This document shows positions 1-9,600 of a stretch of 64,000 bases of DNA, piece after piece. How positions within the stretch are numbered: position 1 is the stretch's first letter; every line of letters starts with the position of its first letter. The stretch is from the NCBI GenBank assembly GCA_028485475.2, contig CP144143.1, positions 310,001-374,000 on the forward strand. The letters are read 5' to 3'. The notes beneath the pieces are model-generated. The model was not told the DNA's origin. It made no database searches and saw nothing but the letters and a program-made list of their open reading frames with translations. This stretch comes from Chitinophagaceae bacterium C216 (GTDB taxonomy: Bacteria > Bacteroidota > Bacteroidia > Chitinophagales > Chitinophagaceae). Both the position numbers and the translations under genes were made by a program.

Positions 1-735
1 GAAATTAATTTCTGTCAGGAATTTTTTGCCGAAGGTGTGAGGTTGGATCCCATTACGCTGTTCGCCCAACTCAATACCCTATCCCCCAATCCCTTTGCCG
101 GACTGTATAAAACAAATGACAAGTGGCTATTATGTGCCAGCCCCGAGCGCTTTCTGAAAAAAAATGGCCAACATATCATTAGTCAGCCGATCAAAGGTAC
201 TATGCAGCGCATCAGCGGCACAGCTACAGAAAAACAACAGCTGCTGCAAAGTGAAAAAGATAAAGCCGAAAATGTAATGATAGTAGATCTGGTGCGTAAC
301 GATCTATCGCGCATTTGTAAGGAGGGTAGCGTAAAAGTGGATGAACTCTTCGGCATATATAGTTTTCCGCAAGTGTATCAAATGATTTCCACCATCAGTG
401 GGGCATTGCAGGATGATGTACGTTTTATGGATATCATTAATGCTACTTTTCCCATGGGTTCCATGACGGGTGCACCTAAAATCAAAGTCATGCAGCTCAT
501 CGATCAATATGAAAGAAGCAAAAGGGGTATTTTTTCAGGGGCGTTGGGATATTTTACTCCCGAGAGGGATTTTGATTTTAATGTAGTAATCCGTAGTATG
601 ATGTATAACGAATCTAACGGCTATCTTTCATTCCAAACCGGAGGCGGCATTACAGCTTACAGCAATGCCGAAAAAGAATGGGAAGAATGCATGCTGAAAG
701 CCAAAGCAATCAAAAGCATTTTGGGCAACGAATAA
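1..735 (+). CDS. pabB: Aminodeoxychorismate synthase component I (PabB), 3' part
   Basis: This is the C-terminal part of a chorismate-binding enzyme. The reading frame is open from base 1, so the start lies upstream of the window. PabB with a glutamine amidotransferase (PabA) converts chorismate to aminodeoxychorismate for folate synthesis in the cytoplasm. The motif PIKGT is visible near base 190; in the family the lysine there marks PabB, while anthranilate synthase TrpE usually has PIAGT. Further family blocks seen are DLVRNDLSR, the GSMTGAPK stretch, GIFSGALGY and a C-terminal TGGGIT. The stop lies only 10 bases before the end of the convergent methyltransferase gene. Family assignment is firm; PabB over TrpE rests mainly on the PIKGT lysine. 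Confidence 0.9.
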   Translation, partial: EINFCQEFFAEGVRLDPITLFAQLNTLSPNPFAGLYKTNDKWLLCASPERFLKKNGQHIISQPIKGTMQRISGTATEKQQLLQSEKDKAENVMIVDLVRNDLSRICKEGSVKVDELFGIYSFPQVYQMISTISGALQDDVRFMDIINATFPMGSMTGAPKIKVMQLIDQYERSKRGIFSGALGYFTPERDFDFNVVIRSMMYNESNGYLSFQTGGGITAYSNAEKEWEECMLKAKAIKSILGNE

Positions 736-744
736 AAGCAACTG

Positions 745-1545
745 CTATTTCTCCGCTATGTAAAATAAATCCAAACATTCATCATTTACTTCTGACAGAA
801 AATAATCGCTCATTTGAATACTGGAGACTAGTGTATTATCGCTTTTAAGCATTTTTTTACGGTTCCATCTGTTCAGGATATCATAAGGTATTTGCAAACA
901 CCAGCGCGGTAAATTGTATTGAAGATTAAAAATATCAAAGCGAGTAATTCTTTCTACTGCTTTTTTATTGGCTTGATAATATTCCATCACTTTATCATTA
1001 CCATACACACCGAGTGCTTGAACAGATGTGAAATCCTGTAGCAGTAATTTCTTCAGCTCATCTACCGTGTACTCACGCACATGCCAAGGATTGCGAGTAA
1101 GTGACATTTTCTTATTGGGTGTGGTAACGATAAGTTTGCCGCCAGGTTTAAGCACCCGCTGAATCTCTTTTACAAAAAGCTTATCGTTCTTAATATGCTC
1201 GATTACCTGAAAGGTAATTACATAATCAAAAGTATTATCGGCTATTCCGGCTAATGGTGGAATACTCATCTTAATGAATTCAATGTTGTGGTGTTTAGCC
1301 ACCAGTTCCGGAATATTATCGTTCTGAAATTTATCAATCGTTACAAATCGAGTTGCTTTTGAGGCAATATGCTCAATACCGTAGCCGCTACCCGTTCCTA
1401 TTTCCAAAACATTACCCGATACCATATTGGCGGCTTCTGCATAAGCCAGTAAGGAGCGCTGATAAACATAGTTATCAGAAGCATCTAATTGCGAAACCCT
1501 TTCTGCTGTTTGTATTAATTTCATCCGTTTGTAATAAGGCTTCAA
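745..1545 (-). CDS. Class I SAM-dependent methyltransferase
   Basis: A Rossmann-type methyltransferase of about 259-266 residues. The SAM-binding motif I (VLEIGTGSGYG) is near residue 46, a motif II/III region follows (TFDYVITFQVIEHI), and then LKPGGKLIVTTPNK. This is the Methyltransf_11/UbiE-like arrangement. The C-terminal 100 residues carry no catalytic motif I recognise and probably hold the substrate pocket. The annotated start is base 1545; an internal Met at 1524 (MKLIQTAERV) is an equally plausible start. The substrate cannot be inferred. It is convergent with pabB and divergent from the esterase that starts at 1602. Confidence 0.85.
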   Translation of the reverse strand: MKPYYKRMKLIQTAERVSQLDASDNYVYQRSLLAYAEAANMVSGNVLEIGTGSGYGIEHIASKATRFVTIDKFQNDNIPELVAKHHNIEFIKMSIPPLAGIADNTFDYVITFQVIEHIKNDKLFVKEIQRVLKPGGKLIVTTPNKKMSLTRNPWHVREYTVDELKKLLLQDFTSVQALGVYGNDKVMEYYQANKKAVERITRFDIFNLQYNLPRWCLQIPYDILNRWNRKKMLKSDNTLVSSIQMSDYFLSEVNDECLDLFYIAEK

Positions 1546-1601
1546 AAATATAAATATTCAACACTATCGGTAAAATATTTTATTTTAGAAAAAAGTTTTA
1601 C

Positions 1602-2333
1602 ATGAAAAGAGACATCTTTGGATGGTATAGTCCTTCGCTGAATAAAGAGATGCCCATTGTAACCTATGGACATTATGGCTTTGCATTATTACTGGTACCC
1701 ACGGCAGCAGCAGATTATCTCGAATATGAACGCTTTGAGCTTATTGAGGCACTGCGGCCATTTATCGAAGCTGGTACCATCAAAGTATTTTCTGTAAACA
1801 GTGTAAATAACGAAAGCTGGTTGAATCAGCATATGCCCCCCCAAGAAAAATCGATCCGGCATGATCAATGGAATAATTATATCTACAATGAAGTAATTCC
1901 TTACATTAAAAATGCTACCAGTAGCCAGACCCCTATTATTGTAAGCGGAGCCTCTTTTGGTGCACTGCACAGTATGAATTTATTTCTAAAACGACCCGAT
2001 CTTATTAATGGTGTTATTGCTATGAGCGGCGTGTATGATCTTACCTATTACAGCGATGGTTATATGGACGATAGTGTGTATTTCAATAGTCCGTGGCATT
2101 ATATGCCTAATCTCACCGACCATCATATTTTGGAAACCATCCGTAAAAGTAATCATATTCATATCCTCACCGGAAGTGGAGCTTACGAGGACCCTAAAGC
2201 TGGCGGAGAGTTTGCACGCACCCTATACCAAAAAGGAATTGCCTATGATTTTCAAAACTGGGGCGAACAATACAAGCACGACTGGCCAACCTGGCGAGAA
2301 ATGCTACCAACCGTATTGCATTACAAGTTTTAA
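1602..2333 (+). CDS. Esterase family protein, alpha/beta hydrolase
   Basis: A 243-residue alpha/beta hydrolase similar to the putative esterase family (PF00756, esterase D-like). The nucleophile elbow GASFGA places the catalytic serine at residue 118, and HDWPTW near the C-terminus places the histidine at residue 226. The acid is probably the aspartate of the EDPKAGG stretch. No signal peptide is visible, so it is probably cytoplasmic. The natural ester substrate is unknown; related proteins include S-formylglutathione hydrolase-like and acyl esterases. The gene stands alone and is convergent with aat, with only 15 bases between the two stop codons. Confidence 0.82.
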   Translation: MKRDIFGWYSPSLNKEMPIVTYGHYGFALLLVPTAAADYLEYERFELIEALRPFIEAGTIKVFSVNSVNNESWLNQHMPPQEKSIRHDQWNNYIYNEVIPYIKNATSSQTPIIVSGASFGALHSMNLFLKRPDLINGVIAMSGVYDLTYYSDGYMDDSVYFNSPWHYMPNLTDHHILETIRKSNHIHILTGSGAYEDPKAGGEFARTLYQKGIAYDFQNWGEQYKHDWPTWREMLPTVLHYKF

Positions 2334-2348
2334 CAAACTATCCAAAAA

Positions 2349-2993
2349 TCAAATCCATTTTTTCAATAAAGCTTGAAACTCCTGACCATCAATCATACGT
2401 GCCCCAAAGCTTTCCAAATATTCGGTGTATACCTGACAGTCGATCAATTGTACATCCTCAGCAACCAGCTGCTGCACATATTTGGTAAACGCATACTTAG
2501 AAGCATTACTTACCAAGCTAAACATACTTTCGCCAAAAAACACCTTTCCCAGTCTTACTCCGTATAACCCTCCCACCAGTTGTCCATCTTTCCAAACTTC
2601 GGCACTATGAGCATACCCTAGTTGGTGCAGCTGCGTATAGGCACGCACCACCTCCTCACGAATCCAAGTACCATCCTGTCCCGGACGCGGTACGGTTTTA
2701 CAATGTTCAATTACTTTTTCAAAAGCACGATTGATGGTAAAATCAAATGCATTACGATTCAAAAGGGGCTTCAGACTTTTTTTGACTTTAAATTCAGATG
2801 GGAAAAGGACAAAACGAGGATTGGGACACCACCATAAGATAGGTGGCTCGCTATACCAAGGGAAAATACCCGAACGATAGGCCAATAATAATCTTTCTAC
2901 GGACAAATCTCCACCCATCGCTAGTAATCCGTCGGGCTCGGCCAGATGCACGGGAGGAAAATACAACGACTCGTCAAGAGCAAATAACGGCAT
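2349..2993 (-). CDS. aat: Leucyl/phenylalanyl-tRNA--protein transferase
   Basis: A complete 214-residue Aat. It transfers Leu or Phe from aminoacyl-tRNA to proteins with N-terminal Arg or Lys, making a primary N-degron. Family blocks are clear: GLLAMGGDLS, SGIFPWYSE, WWCPNPR, GQDGTWI, HSAEVW, GGLYGV, FFGESMFS and IDCQVYTEYLESFGA. The length is normal for the family (about 200-235). The gene lies 30 bases downstream of clpS on the same strand, so the enzyme that makes the degron and the adaptor that reads it are probably co-transcribed. The position where the family usually has histidine before the ASLGA-like block is tyrosine here (TEYLESFGA), a minor departure. Confidence 0.95.
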   Translation of the reverse strand: MPLFALDESLYFPPVHLAEPDGLLAMGGDLSVERLLLAYRSGIFPWYSEPPILWWCPNPRFVLFPSEFKVKKSLKPLLNRNAFDFTINRAFEKVIEHCKTVPRPGQDGTWIREEVVRAYTQLHQLGYAHSAEVWKDGQLVGGLYGVRLGKVFFGESMFSLVSNASKYAFTKYVQQLVAEDVQLIDCQVYTEYLESFGARMIDGQEFQALLKKWI

Positions 2994-3023
2994 AGAGCAA
3001 TCAATTCCAAATCAAAGCCTGAT

Positions 3024-3317
3024 TTAAGATACCACCTCATCTACGGTAGCATTAATACCTCTGTCGAGGATGGCATCGCACATCGGCTTCAATTCTTCAT
3101 ACTCACCCTCTTTCACAGCATATTTACCCTTAAAATGAATAATATATGCACATTGCTCCGCCTGCTCATAACTGTGCCCACATATATCCATGAGCGTTTC
3201 AATCACCCAGTCAAAGGTGTTTACATCGTCATTCCACACTATCAACTGGCACGATGAAGTAGGTACAGCAAGTACATCTGTACTTTCCGAAAACCTTGTA
3301 TCAGTGCTGTTTTGCAT
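3024..3317 (-). CDS. clpS: ATP-dependent Clp protease adaptor ClpS
   Basis: ClpS delivers N-degron proteins to the ClpAP/ClpCP protease in the cytoplasm. The core is easy to read: LIVWNDDVNTFDWVIETL, then the AEQCAYIIHFKGKYAV helix-turn and a C-terminal LKPMCDAI segment. The Asn-Asp-Asp and His positions used by the family to bind the substrate N-terminus are present. I chose the Met at 3317 (MQNSTD), because the extension up to 3335 is not family-like; this gives 97 residues. The N-terminal 20 residues before the fold are the usual flexible extension. First gene of the clpS-aat pair. Confidence 0.93.
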   Translation of the reverse strand: MQNSTDTRFSESTDVLAVPTSSCQLIVWNDDVNTFDWVIETLMDICGHSYEQAEQCAYIIHFKGKYAVKEGEYEELKPMCDAILDRGINATVDEVVS

Positions 3318-3502
3318 AAGACAAAGATATAGCATTTAAAAATAGACTTGTACCCCCCTCAGGTTCAACAAAAGACGTATCGACTTATAAATATTTACAA
3401 CTTTTATATATCAATTACATAGGATAATGGTAGTCTTTGGCATGCATATTGCACCCCATCAATAAATATGAATATTCCTCAACCCTACAAAAAACTTTTT
3501 TA

Positions 3503-3925
3503 ATGAAAAATCGTCCTACACTAGCTCTCTTGGCAATCCTTGCAATTATACTTTTTAGTGCATGTAGTAAAACCCGTGATGGGTTGGGCTTGGATGCAAT
3601 AATTAATAACGCTAGAATCGGCAAATGGGATGTTCGCCATTTAACCTATGTAGGAAATTCATCCACTCCTTTACTGGATGAGAATCTTACTCCCGGCTCA
3701 GCATATGCAGAATTTAAATCAAACGGAAAAGTACAGTACTATGATGCAGAGGGTGTACACAATCCTGCACTGGACGTAAACTATACTTTTGTAGATACTA
3801 AAACCCTCATTTACGATGGCGTGGAATACAAGATTCAGGAAAACCTCGCAGGTACTTTTAAAAAAATGACACTGCAACGTAACACTGATACGGGCAGAGA
3901 TGTATATATTTTTGAAAGAGATTAA
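3503..3925 (+). CDS. Lipocalin-like lipoprotein
   Basis: A 140-residue predicted lipoprotein. The start at 3503 gives a clean signal peptide (MKNRPTLALLAILAIILFSAC), with the lipidated cysteine near residue 21. The mature part is predicted beta-rich and resembles the short lipocalin-like proteins common in Bacteroidota, with GKWDV near the start, a middle block AEFKSNGKVQYYD and a final block YKIQENLAGTFKKMTL. It is probably anchored in the outer membrane facing the periplasm. An upstream in-frame Met at 3437 is rejected because it would bury the signal peptide. It is a single gene followed by a strong terminator. Ligand unknown. Confidence 0.72.
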   Translation: MKNRPTLALLAILAIILFSACSKTRDGLGLDAIINNARIGKWDVRHLTYVGNSSTPLLDENLTPGSAYAEFKSNGKVQYYDAEGVHNPALDVNYTFVDTKTLIYDGVEYKIQENLAGTFKKMTLQRNTDTGRDVYIFERD

Positions 3926-3960
3926 ACATATAAAATATTTGTCTATATAGACATCAATAA

Positions 3961-3989
3961 AAAAAGCCGGGCTAATAGCCCGGTTTTTT
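3961..3989 (+). terminator. Rho-independent terminator after the lipoprotein gene
   Basis: Perfect 7-bp GC-rich stem ccgggct (3967-3973) with agcccgg (3977-3983), a three-base loop and a run of six T. It is 40 bases after the stop at 3925 and is flanked by A-rich sequence on the left. Confidence 0.9.
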
Positions 3990-4112
3990 CATAAAGGCTC
4001 TTTAAACTTTTTTTAAATTGTATAGAGCAATCATTTTTTTTAAATATCTTTAAAACCTGCTTGCACCAAAAGCTTGAATTTTTTTTAACGAAAACTATTT
4101 AAACGATTCCAT

Positions 4113-5792
4113 ATGGCGAATAACACGTATGATGCTATTGTCGTAGGCAGTGGCATATCAGGTGGTTGGGCAGCTAAAGAGCTCACTGAAAAAGGCCTGA
4201 AAACTATCATGCTCGAAAGGGGTCGGGACATTAAACATGTTCAGGACTACGTGAATGCAAATAAAAACCCCTGGGACTTTCCTCATCGCGGAGGCAGAAC
4301 ACAGGAAATGATTCAAAACTATCCAGTATTAAAAAGAGACTATCCACTTAACGAAACCAACCTAGACTATTGGGTAAATGAAAAAGAATGCCCCTATGTA
4401 GAAACGAAACGCTTCGACTGGTATCGTGGCTATCATGTAGGAGGTCGCTCTCTCATGTGGGGACGTCATTGCTATCGTCATAGCGATATAGATTTTGAAG
4501 CTAACGCACGTGAAGGTATTGCAGTGGATTGGCCCATACGCTACAAAGACATTGCGCCCTGGTATAGTTATGTAGAAAAGTTTGCTGGAATCAACGGAAG
4601 CAATGAAAACTTCCCAGGTTTTCCTGATGCAGAACTGATGCCGGCCATGCCTATGAATTGCGTGGAAAAAGATGTTGCAGAAAGAGTAAGAAAACATTTC
4701 AATGGTACGCGCATTATTACCAATGCTCGCATAGCCAATATTACCCGCCCATTAGAAGGTCGCAGTGCCTGCCAATATCGCAATAAATGCTGGTTGGGTT
4801 GTCCTTTTGGTGCTTACTTCAGTACACAATCCTCTACACTACCGGCTGCAATGAAAACAGGCAATCTTACATTGCGCCCCTTCTCTATTGTAACCAAAAT
4901 TATTTACGATAAAGACACTCAGAGAGCAAAAGGAGTTGAAGTGCTTGATGCCGAAACAAACCAAACTTACGAGTACTACGCTAAAGTAGTTTTCCTCTGC
5001 GCTTCTGCACTCAATTCCACTTGGATTCTGATGAACTCGGCTACCGATATTTGGCCTGAGGGATTGGGTAGTAGCAGCGGCGAGTTAGGCCACAATCTGA
5101 TGGACCACCATTTCCGTTGCGGTGCATCAGGCAAAGCTGAGGGATATGAGGATAAATATTACTTCGGACGCAGACCCGGCGGTATCTATATTCCAAGGTT
5201 TAGAAATATTGGTAACGACAAGAGAGACTATCTGCGTGGATTTGGTTACCAAGGTAGCGCCAGCCGCCAGGGATGGCAACGTAACATCGCCGAATTAAGT
5301 GTAGGAGCAGAACTGAAAGAAGCGCTGTGCGAACCCGGACCATGGACATTAGGTCTCGGCGCCTTCGGTGAAATATTGCCCTATCATGAAAACAAGGTCA
5401 CACTGGATAAAAACGTAAAAGATAAATGGGGCTTACCAGTTTTGAATATCGATGCTGAAATCAAAGAAAATGAAAAGAAAATGCGCATCGATATGATGAA
5501 CGATGCTGCTGAAATGTTGGAAGCAGCTGGACTGAAAGACGTAAAAACCTACGATAATGTTTACGGGTTCGGTCAGGGAATCCATGAAATGGGTACAGCG
5601 CGCATGGGTCGTGATCCCAAAACATCAGTACTGAACGGCAACAATCAGGTATGGGATTGTAAGAACGTATTTGTAACGGATGGTGCCTGCATGACAAGTG
5701 CCTCCTGCGTTAATCCATCACTTACCTATATGGCGCTTACAGCAAGAGCTGCAGACTTTGCGGTAAGTGAATTAAAGAAAGGAAACCTTTAA
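4113..5792 (+). CDS. GMC family FAD-dependent oxidoreductase (large dehydrogenase subunit)
   Basis: A 559-residue glucose-methanol-choline oxidoreductase. The FAD-binding GxGxxG motif is at the N-terminus (VVGSGISGGWAAKEL, residues 10-24), followed by the GGRSLMWGR block. The C-terminal catalytic region has HEMGTARMG and NPSLTYMALTARAAD, which carry the family His and Asn. It resembles the large subunit of gluconate/sorbitol/fructose dehydrogenases. No signal peptide is present. The next gene encodes the small subunit with a twin-arginine-like leader, so export by hitchhiking is likely (inference). The substrate cannot be read from sequence; a sugar or sugar acid is the family expectation. 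No cytochrome subunit is adjacent. Confidence 0.9.
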   Translation: MANNTYDAIVVGSGISGGWAAKELTEKGLKTIMLERGRDIKHVQDYVNANKNPWDFPHRGGRTQEMIQNYPVLKRDYPLNETNLDYWVNEKECPYVETKRFDWYRGYHVGGRSLMWGRHCYRHSDIDFEANAREGIAVDWPIRYKDIAPWYSYVEKFAGINGSNENFPGFPDAELMPAMPMNCVEKDVAERVRKHFNGTRIITNARIANITRPLEGRSACQYRNKCWLGCPFGAYFSTQSSTLPAAMKTGNLTLRPFSIVTKIIYDKDTQRAKGVEVLDAETNQTYEYYAKVVFLCASALNSTWILMNSATDIWPEGLGSSSGELGHNLMDHHFRCGASGKAEGYEDKYYFGRRPGGIYIPRFRNIGNDKRDYLRGFGYQGSASRQGWQRNIAELSVGAELKEALCEPGPWTLGLGAFGEILPYHENKVTLDKNVKDKWGLPVLNIDAEIKENEKKMRIDMMNDAAEMLEAAGLKDVKTYDNVYGFGQGIHEMGTARMGRDPKTSVLNGNNQVWDCKNVFVTDGACMTSASCVNPSLTYMALTARAADFAVSELKKGNL

Positions 5793-5860
5793 TAAATTTA
5801 TATAACATTCGACAACGAAAAGAGTAAAATTCAATACGCTGTCATTTCAAATAAATTACC

Positions 5861-6544
5861 ATGAACAGAAGAACAGCAGTACAAAGGGTTGCCCTCTTAT
5901 TGGGAGGTACAGTACTCGGCGCAGAAATGTTTCTGCAATACGGCTGTAAACCCGCCGCCAACAAAGATGCAGCCGAAGCCGGAGCTAAGACATTGCCCGA
6001 CTTCTTCACTAAAGAAGAAATTGCTTATCTGGATGAAATAGCCGAAACCATCATACCCCGAACCGATACTCCTGGTGCCAAAGATGCCAAAGTAGGAGAA
6101 TTTATGAATGTAATGGTTCGTGATTGCTATCGCCCCGAAGAGCAAAAAGTTTTCAGAGAAGGCATGAAGAAAATCGAGGCACTTAGCAAAGAAAAATACG
6201 GCAATGGTTTTATGCAAATACAACCCGAGCAACGCAAAGAGTTGCTGACCATGCTAGATAAGGAGGCAAAAGAGTACACCAAAACGCCCGAGTATAAAGC
6301 TAAGAAAGAAGCTTTGGATAAAGAAGAAGCTATTAAAGACTCTCTGGAAAGAGCAAAGGGCAACTTTGGATACGATAAGGCCTCAATACCGCGTCATTAT
6401 TTCAGAATGATGAAAGAATTAACGCTTTTAGGCTTCTTTACATCAGAACCAGGTGCGACCAAAGCCCTGCGCTATGTAGCGATACCCGGTAAATACGAAC
6501 CCTGTATCCCTTATAACAAAGGAGATAAAGCTTGGGCAACTTAG
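5861..6544 (+). CDS. Gluconate 2-dehydrogenase subunit 3 family protein
   Basis: A 227-residue small subunit of a GMC dehydrogenase complex. The N-terminus (MNRRTAVQRVALLLGGTVLG) has paired arginines and a hydrophobic stretch, consistent with a Tat signal. A cysteine near residue 29 in LQYGC could be a loose lipobox, but this is uncertain. The body has the family's FTKEEIAYLDEIAETIIPRTDTPGA block (residues 48-72) and a C-terminal RHYFRMMKELTLLGFFTSEPG block. Its role in the family is to carry or stabilise the FAD subunit at the membrane. It lies 68 bases after the GMC gene, and the two surely work together. A highly charged lysine-rich helix (about residues 125-165) separates the two conserved blocks. 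Confidence 0.88.
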   Translation: MNRRTAVQRVALLLGGTVLGAEMFLQYGCKPAANKDAAEAGAKTLPDFFTKEEIAYLDEIAETIIPRTDTPGAKDAKVGEFMNVMVRDCYRPEEQKVFREGMKKIEALSKEKYGNGFMQIQPEQRKELLTMLDKEAKEYTKTPEYKAKKEALDKEEAIKDSLERAKGNFGYDKASIPRHYFRMMKELTLLGFFTSEPGATKALRYVAIPGKYEPCIPYNKGDKAWAT

Positions 6545-6560
6545 TACAACAGAAAATAAG

Positions 6561-6609
6561 AAACACTATGTGACAATAACTAAGGTTGTATATACGTCAC
6601 ATAGTGTTT
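6561..6609. repeat. 14-bp perfect inverted repeat between convergent genes
   Basis: Arms at 6561-6574 (aaacactatgtgac) and 6596-6609 match perfectly, with a 21-base spacer. There is no U-run directly after the right arm, so it is not a classical terminator. It could be a 3' mRNA stabilising stem or part of a two-hairpin terminator with the next stem. Confidence 0.7.
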
Positions 6610-6621
6610 ATATATTTTAAA

Positions 6622-6657
6622 GAAAAGAATACCTTATCGTAATAAGGTATTCTTTTT
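6622..6657. terminator. Bidirectional terminator between the GMC small subunit gene and nrdJ
   Basis: A 12-bp perfect stem (6626-6637 agaataccttat with 6642-6653), extended by flanking A and T runs to about 15 bp, with a four-base loop and T6 on the plus strand and A4 on the left. It serves both converging transcripts. Confidence 0.85.
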
Positions 6658-6661
6658 TGTT

Positions 6662-9600
6662 CTAACTACAACCCAAACTATTACCGCAATTGAGACATTT
6701 GTAGCAGGTTCCACTTCTTACAGTAATATGTCCACACACATTACAGGCGGGGGCATCAGACTGCATATTTTTAGCAGCTACGTTTACTGCATCTAATCCC
6801 TGCGACATAGCACTACCATTCTCCTCTACTTTAGGTGCAGCAGCTACCACTCTTACTTCACTCATTTCATAAGTACGTTCACCAATAGTAGGTGAATCTT
6901 CACTCCATTCTCCCTCTTCTCCATCTGCAATCCGGTTTCCAGGCTGATCCAAAACATGTACCAAATCCGTGCGTCCGAGATAATCATATGCCAAAGCACG
7001 GAATATAAAATCTACTATAGATGTTGTAGACTTAATGTTAGGATGCTGCACCATTCCGGAAGGTTCAAAACGAGTAAATACAAATTTCTCTACATACTCT
7101 TCGAGAGGTACACCATACTGTAAGCCGATGGAAACGGCTATCGCAAAGCAGTTCAACAGGCTGCGCATAGTGGCACCTTCCTTCGCCATATCGATAAAGA
7201 TTTCTCCCAATGTTCCATCGCTATATTCTCCTGTACGTAAGAATAATGTTTGCCCGTTAATCTTGGCTTTCTGCGTATACCCCCTACGTTTTGCAGGTAA
7301 GGTCCTACGCTCCACAATTCTTGCCAGCTGCCTTTTAAGGCTGGTATCGGCACTATTCTGCACGCGTTTATTTACCTCTTCCAGCAGCTCATCAATGGTA
7401 AGCTTACCTAAATCTATGATACTACTTTCGGCAACGGGTTCTTCTTTTTGCTCTACGACATCTTCAGTTTTATTTTTCTTATCACTTTTATTACTGAGCG
7501 GCTGACTGAGCTTAGAACCATCACGATATAATGCACAGGCTTTGAGCCCCAGCTCCCAGCTTAGCTTGTAAGCATCAGCAATTTCTTCAACGGTTGCTTC
7601 ATTGGGGAGATTGATAGTTTTACTAATGGCACCACTAAGGAAAGGCTGTACGGCTGCCATCATACGGATATGACCATGCGCATGAATATAGCGTTTACCT
7701 AAAGGACCGCATTTATTAGCACAATCAAATACTGGCAAATGCTCTTCTTTCAGATGCGGAGCCCCTTCTACGGTCATGGTACCACATACATAGGTATTAG
7801 CAGCATCAATCTGTTCCTTAGTAAAGCCTAATGCATCTAACATGCTCCAGCCAAAATCGTTGTATTGCTCTGGTTTAAAGCCCAGGCGCTGCATACATTC
7901 TTCACCCAATGTATACACATTAAATGCGAAACCTATTTCAAATGCAGTACCCATTGCTGCATTGAGTTTATCCAAATCGGCTCTAGTAAAGCCTTTAGCT
8001 GCCAGGCTTTCTTCGTTAATGTAAGGAGCTCCTTTTAGTGTGGCATGCCCCTTTGCATAATGAACAATATCTTCAATTTCTTTTTCAGAATAACCCAAGG
8101 TACGCAACGCTAGCGGTACACTTTGATTGATGATTTTAAAATATCCGCCGCCACTTAGTTTTTTGAATTTCACCAAAGCAAAATCAGGTTCTACTCCGGT
8201 AGTATCGCAGTCCATAACCAGCCCAATAGTGCCGGTAGGAGCGATTACAGTAGTCTGTGCGTTTCTGTAGCCATACTGCTCACCCAGTTTCACAGCATTG
8301 TCCCAAGCTTTGGTAGCAGCTTTCAGCAAATAATCCGGACAGTGGGTGGCATTGATACCACAAGGTTTTATCTCCAGCCCTTCATACGCTTCGGTAGCAT
8401 CGTAGGCGGCTGCCCGGTGGTTGCGCATCACGCGCATCATATGCTCCCTGTTTTCTTCAAAACGAGGGAATGGCCCCAATATAGATGCCATTTCGGCGGA
8501 AGTACTATAAGCCACTCCAGTCATAATAGCCGTAATGGCACCGGCAATGCCTCTAGCAGCCTCGCTGTCGTAAGGTATACCACTTACCATTAGCAGGCTA
8601 CCTAAGTTAGCAAAGCCTAAACCTAAGGTGCGGTAATCATAACTAAGTTGTGCTACTTCTTTTGATGGGAATTGTGCCATCAGCACAGATATCTCAAGCA
8701 CAACCGTCCACAAACGACAGGTATATTCAAACCCCTCCACATCGAAGAGGTTCTTGTTTTCATCATAAAACTTGCGCAGGTTGACACTTGCCAGATTGCA
8801 AGCCGTATTGTCCAAAAACATGTATTCACTACAAGGGTTGCTGGCCCTAATGCGCCCACCCTCGGGGCAGGTATGCCATTCATTGATGGTGGTATCGTAT
8901 TGTGTTCCCGGATCGGCACAACGCCACGCTGCATAAGCTATTTGCTCCCACAGATCTCTGGCTTTTACTTTTTTCATTACCGAGCCGTCGCATCTGGCTT
9001 TTAGCTCCCAGTCGCCGTCTTCTGCCAATGCTTTGAAGAACGTATTAGGAATACGCACCGAGTTGTTACTGTTCTGCCCGCTCACGGTACGATAAGCTTC
9101 GCCCTCGTAGTCACTAGGATAACCGGCTGCAATTAATGCAGCTACTTTATCCTCTTCTTTAACCTTCCAGTTAATGAAATCTTCTATTTCGGGATGATCT
9201 AAATCTAGGCACACCATTTTCGCCGCTCTACGAGTAGTGCCTCCACTTTTAATAGCTCCGGCAGCACGGTCACCCACACGCAAAAAACTCATCAGCCCGC
9301 TAGATGTTCCACCTCCACTAAGCTTTTCACCCGCTGCACGTATATTGCTAAAATTAGTTCCCACTCCGCTACCATATTTGAAAATACGGGCTTCGCGTAC
9401 CCACAAATCCATAATACCGCCTTCATTCACCAAGTCATCTTCAACACTCAAAATAAAACATGCATGCGGTTGCGGTCTCTCATAAGCCGAAGTAGATTTT
9501 TTTAATTGCTGATCCTTAGGATCTACATAGTAGTGCCCTTGTGGCTTACCTGTGATACCATATGCTTCGTGCAAACCAGTATTGAACCATTGGGGACTAT

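Noticed and set aside
304-507. Short open frames opposite real genes, here and throughout the window
   Set aside because: They lie antisense or out of frame within well-supported genes and have no start context or family similarity.
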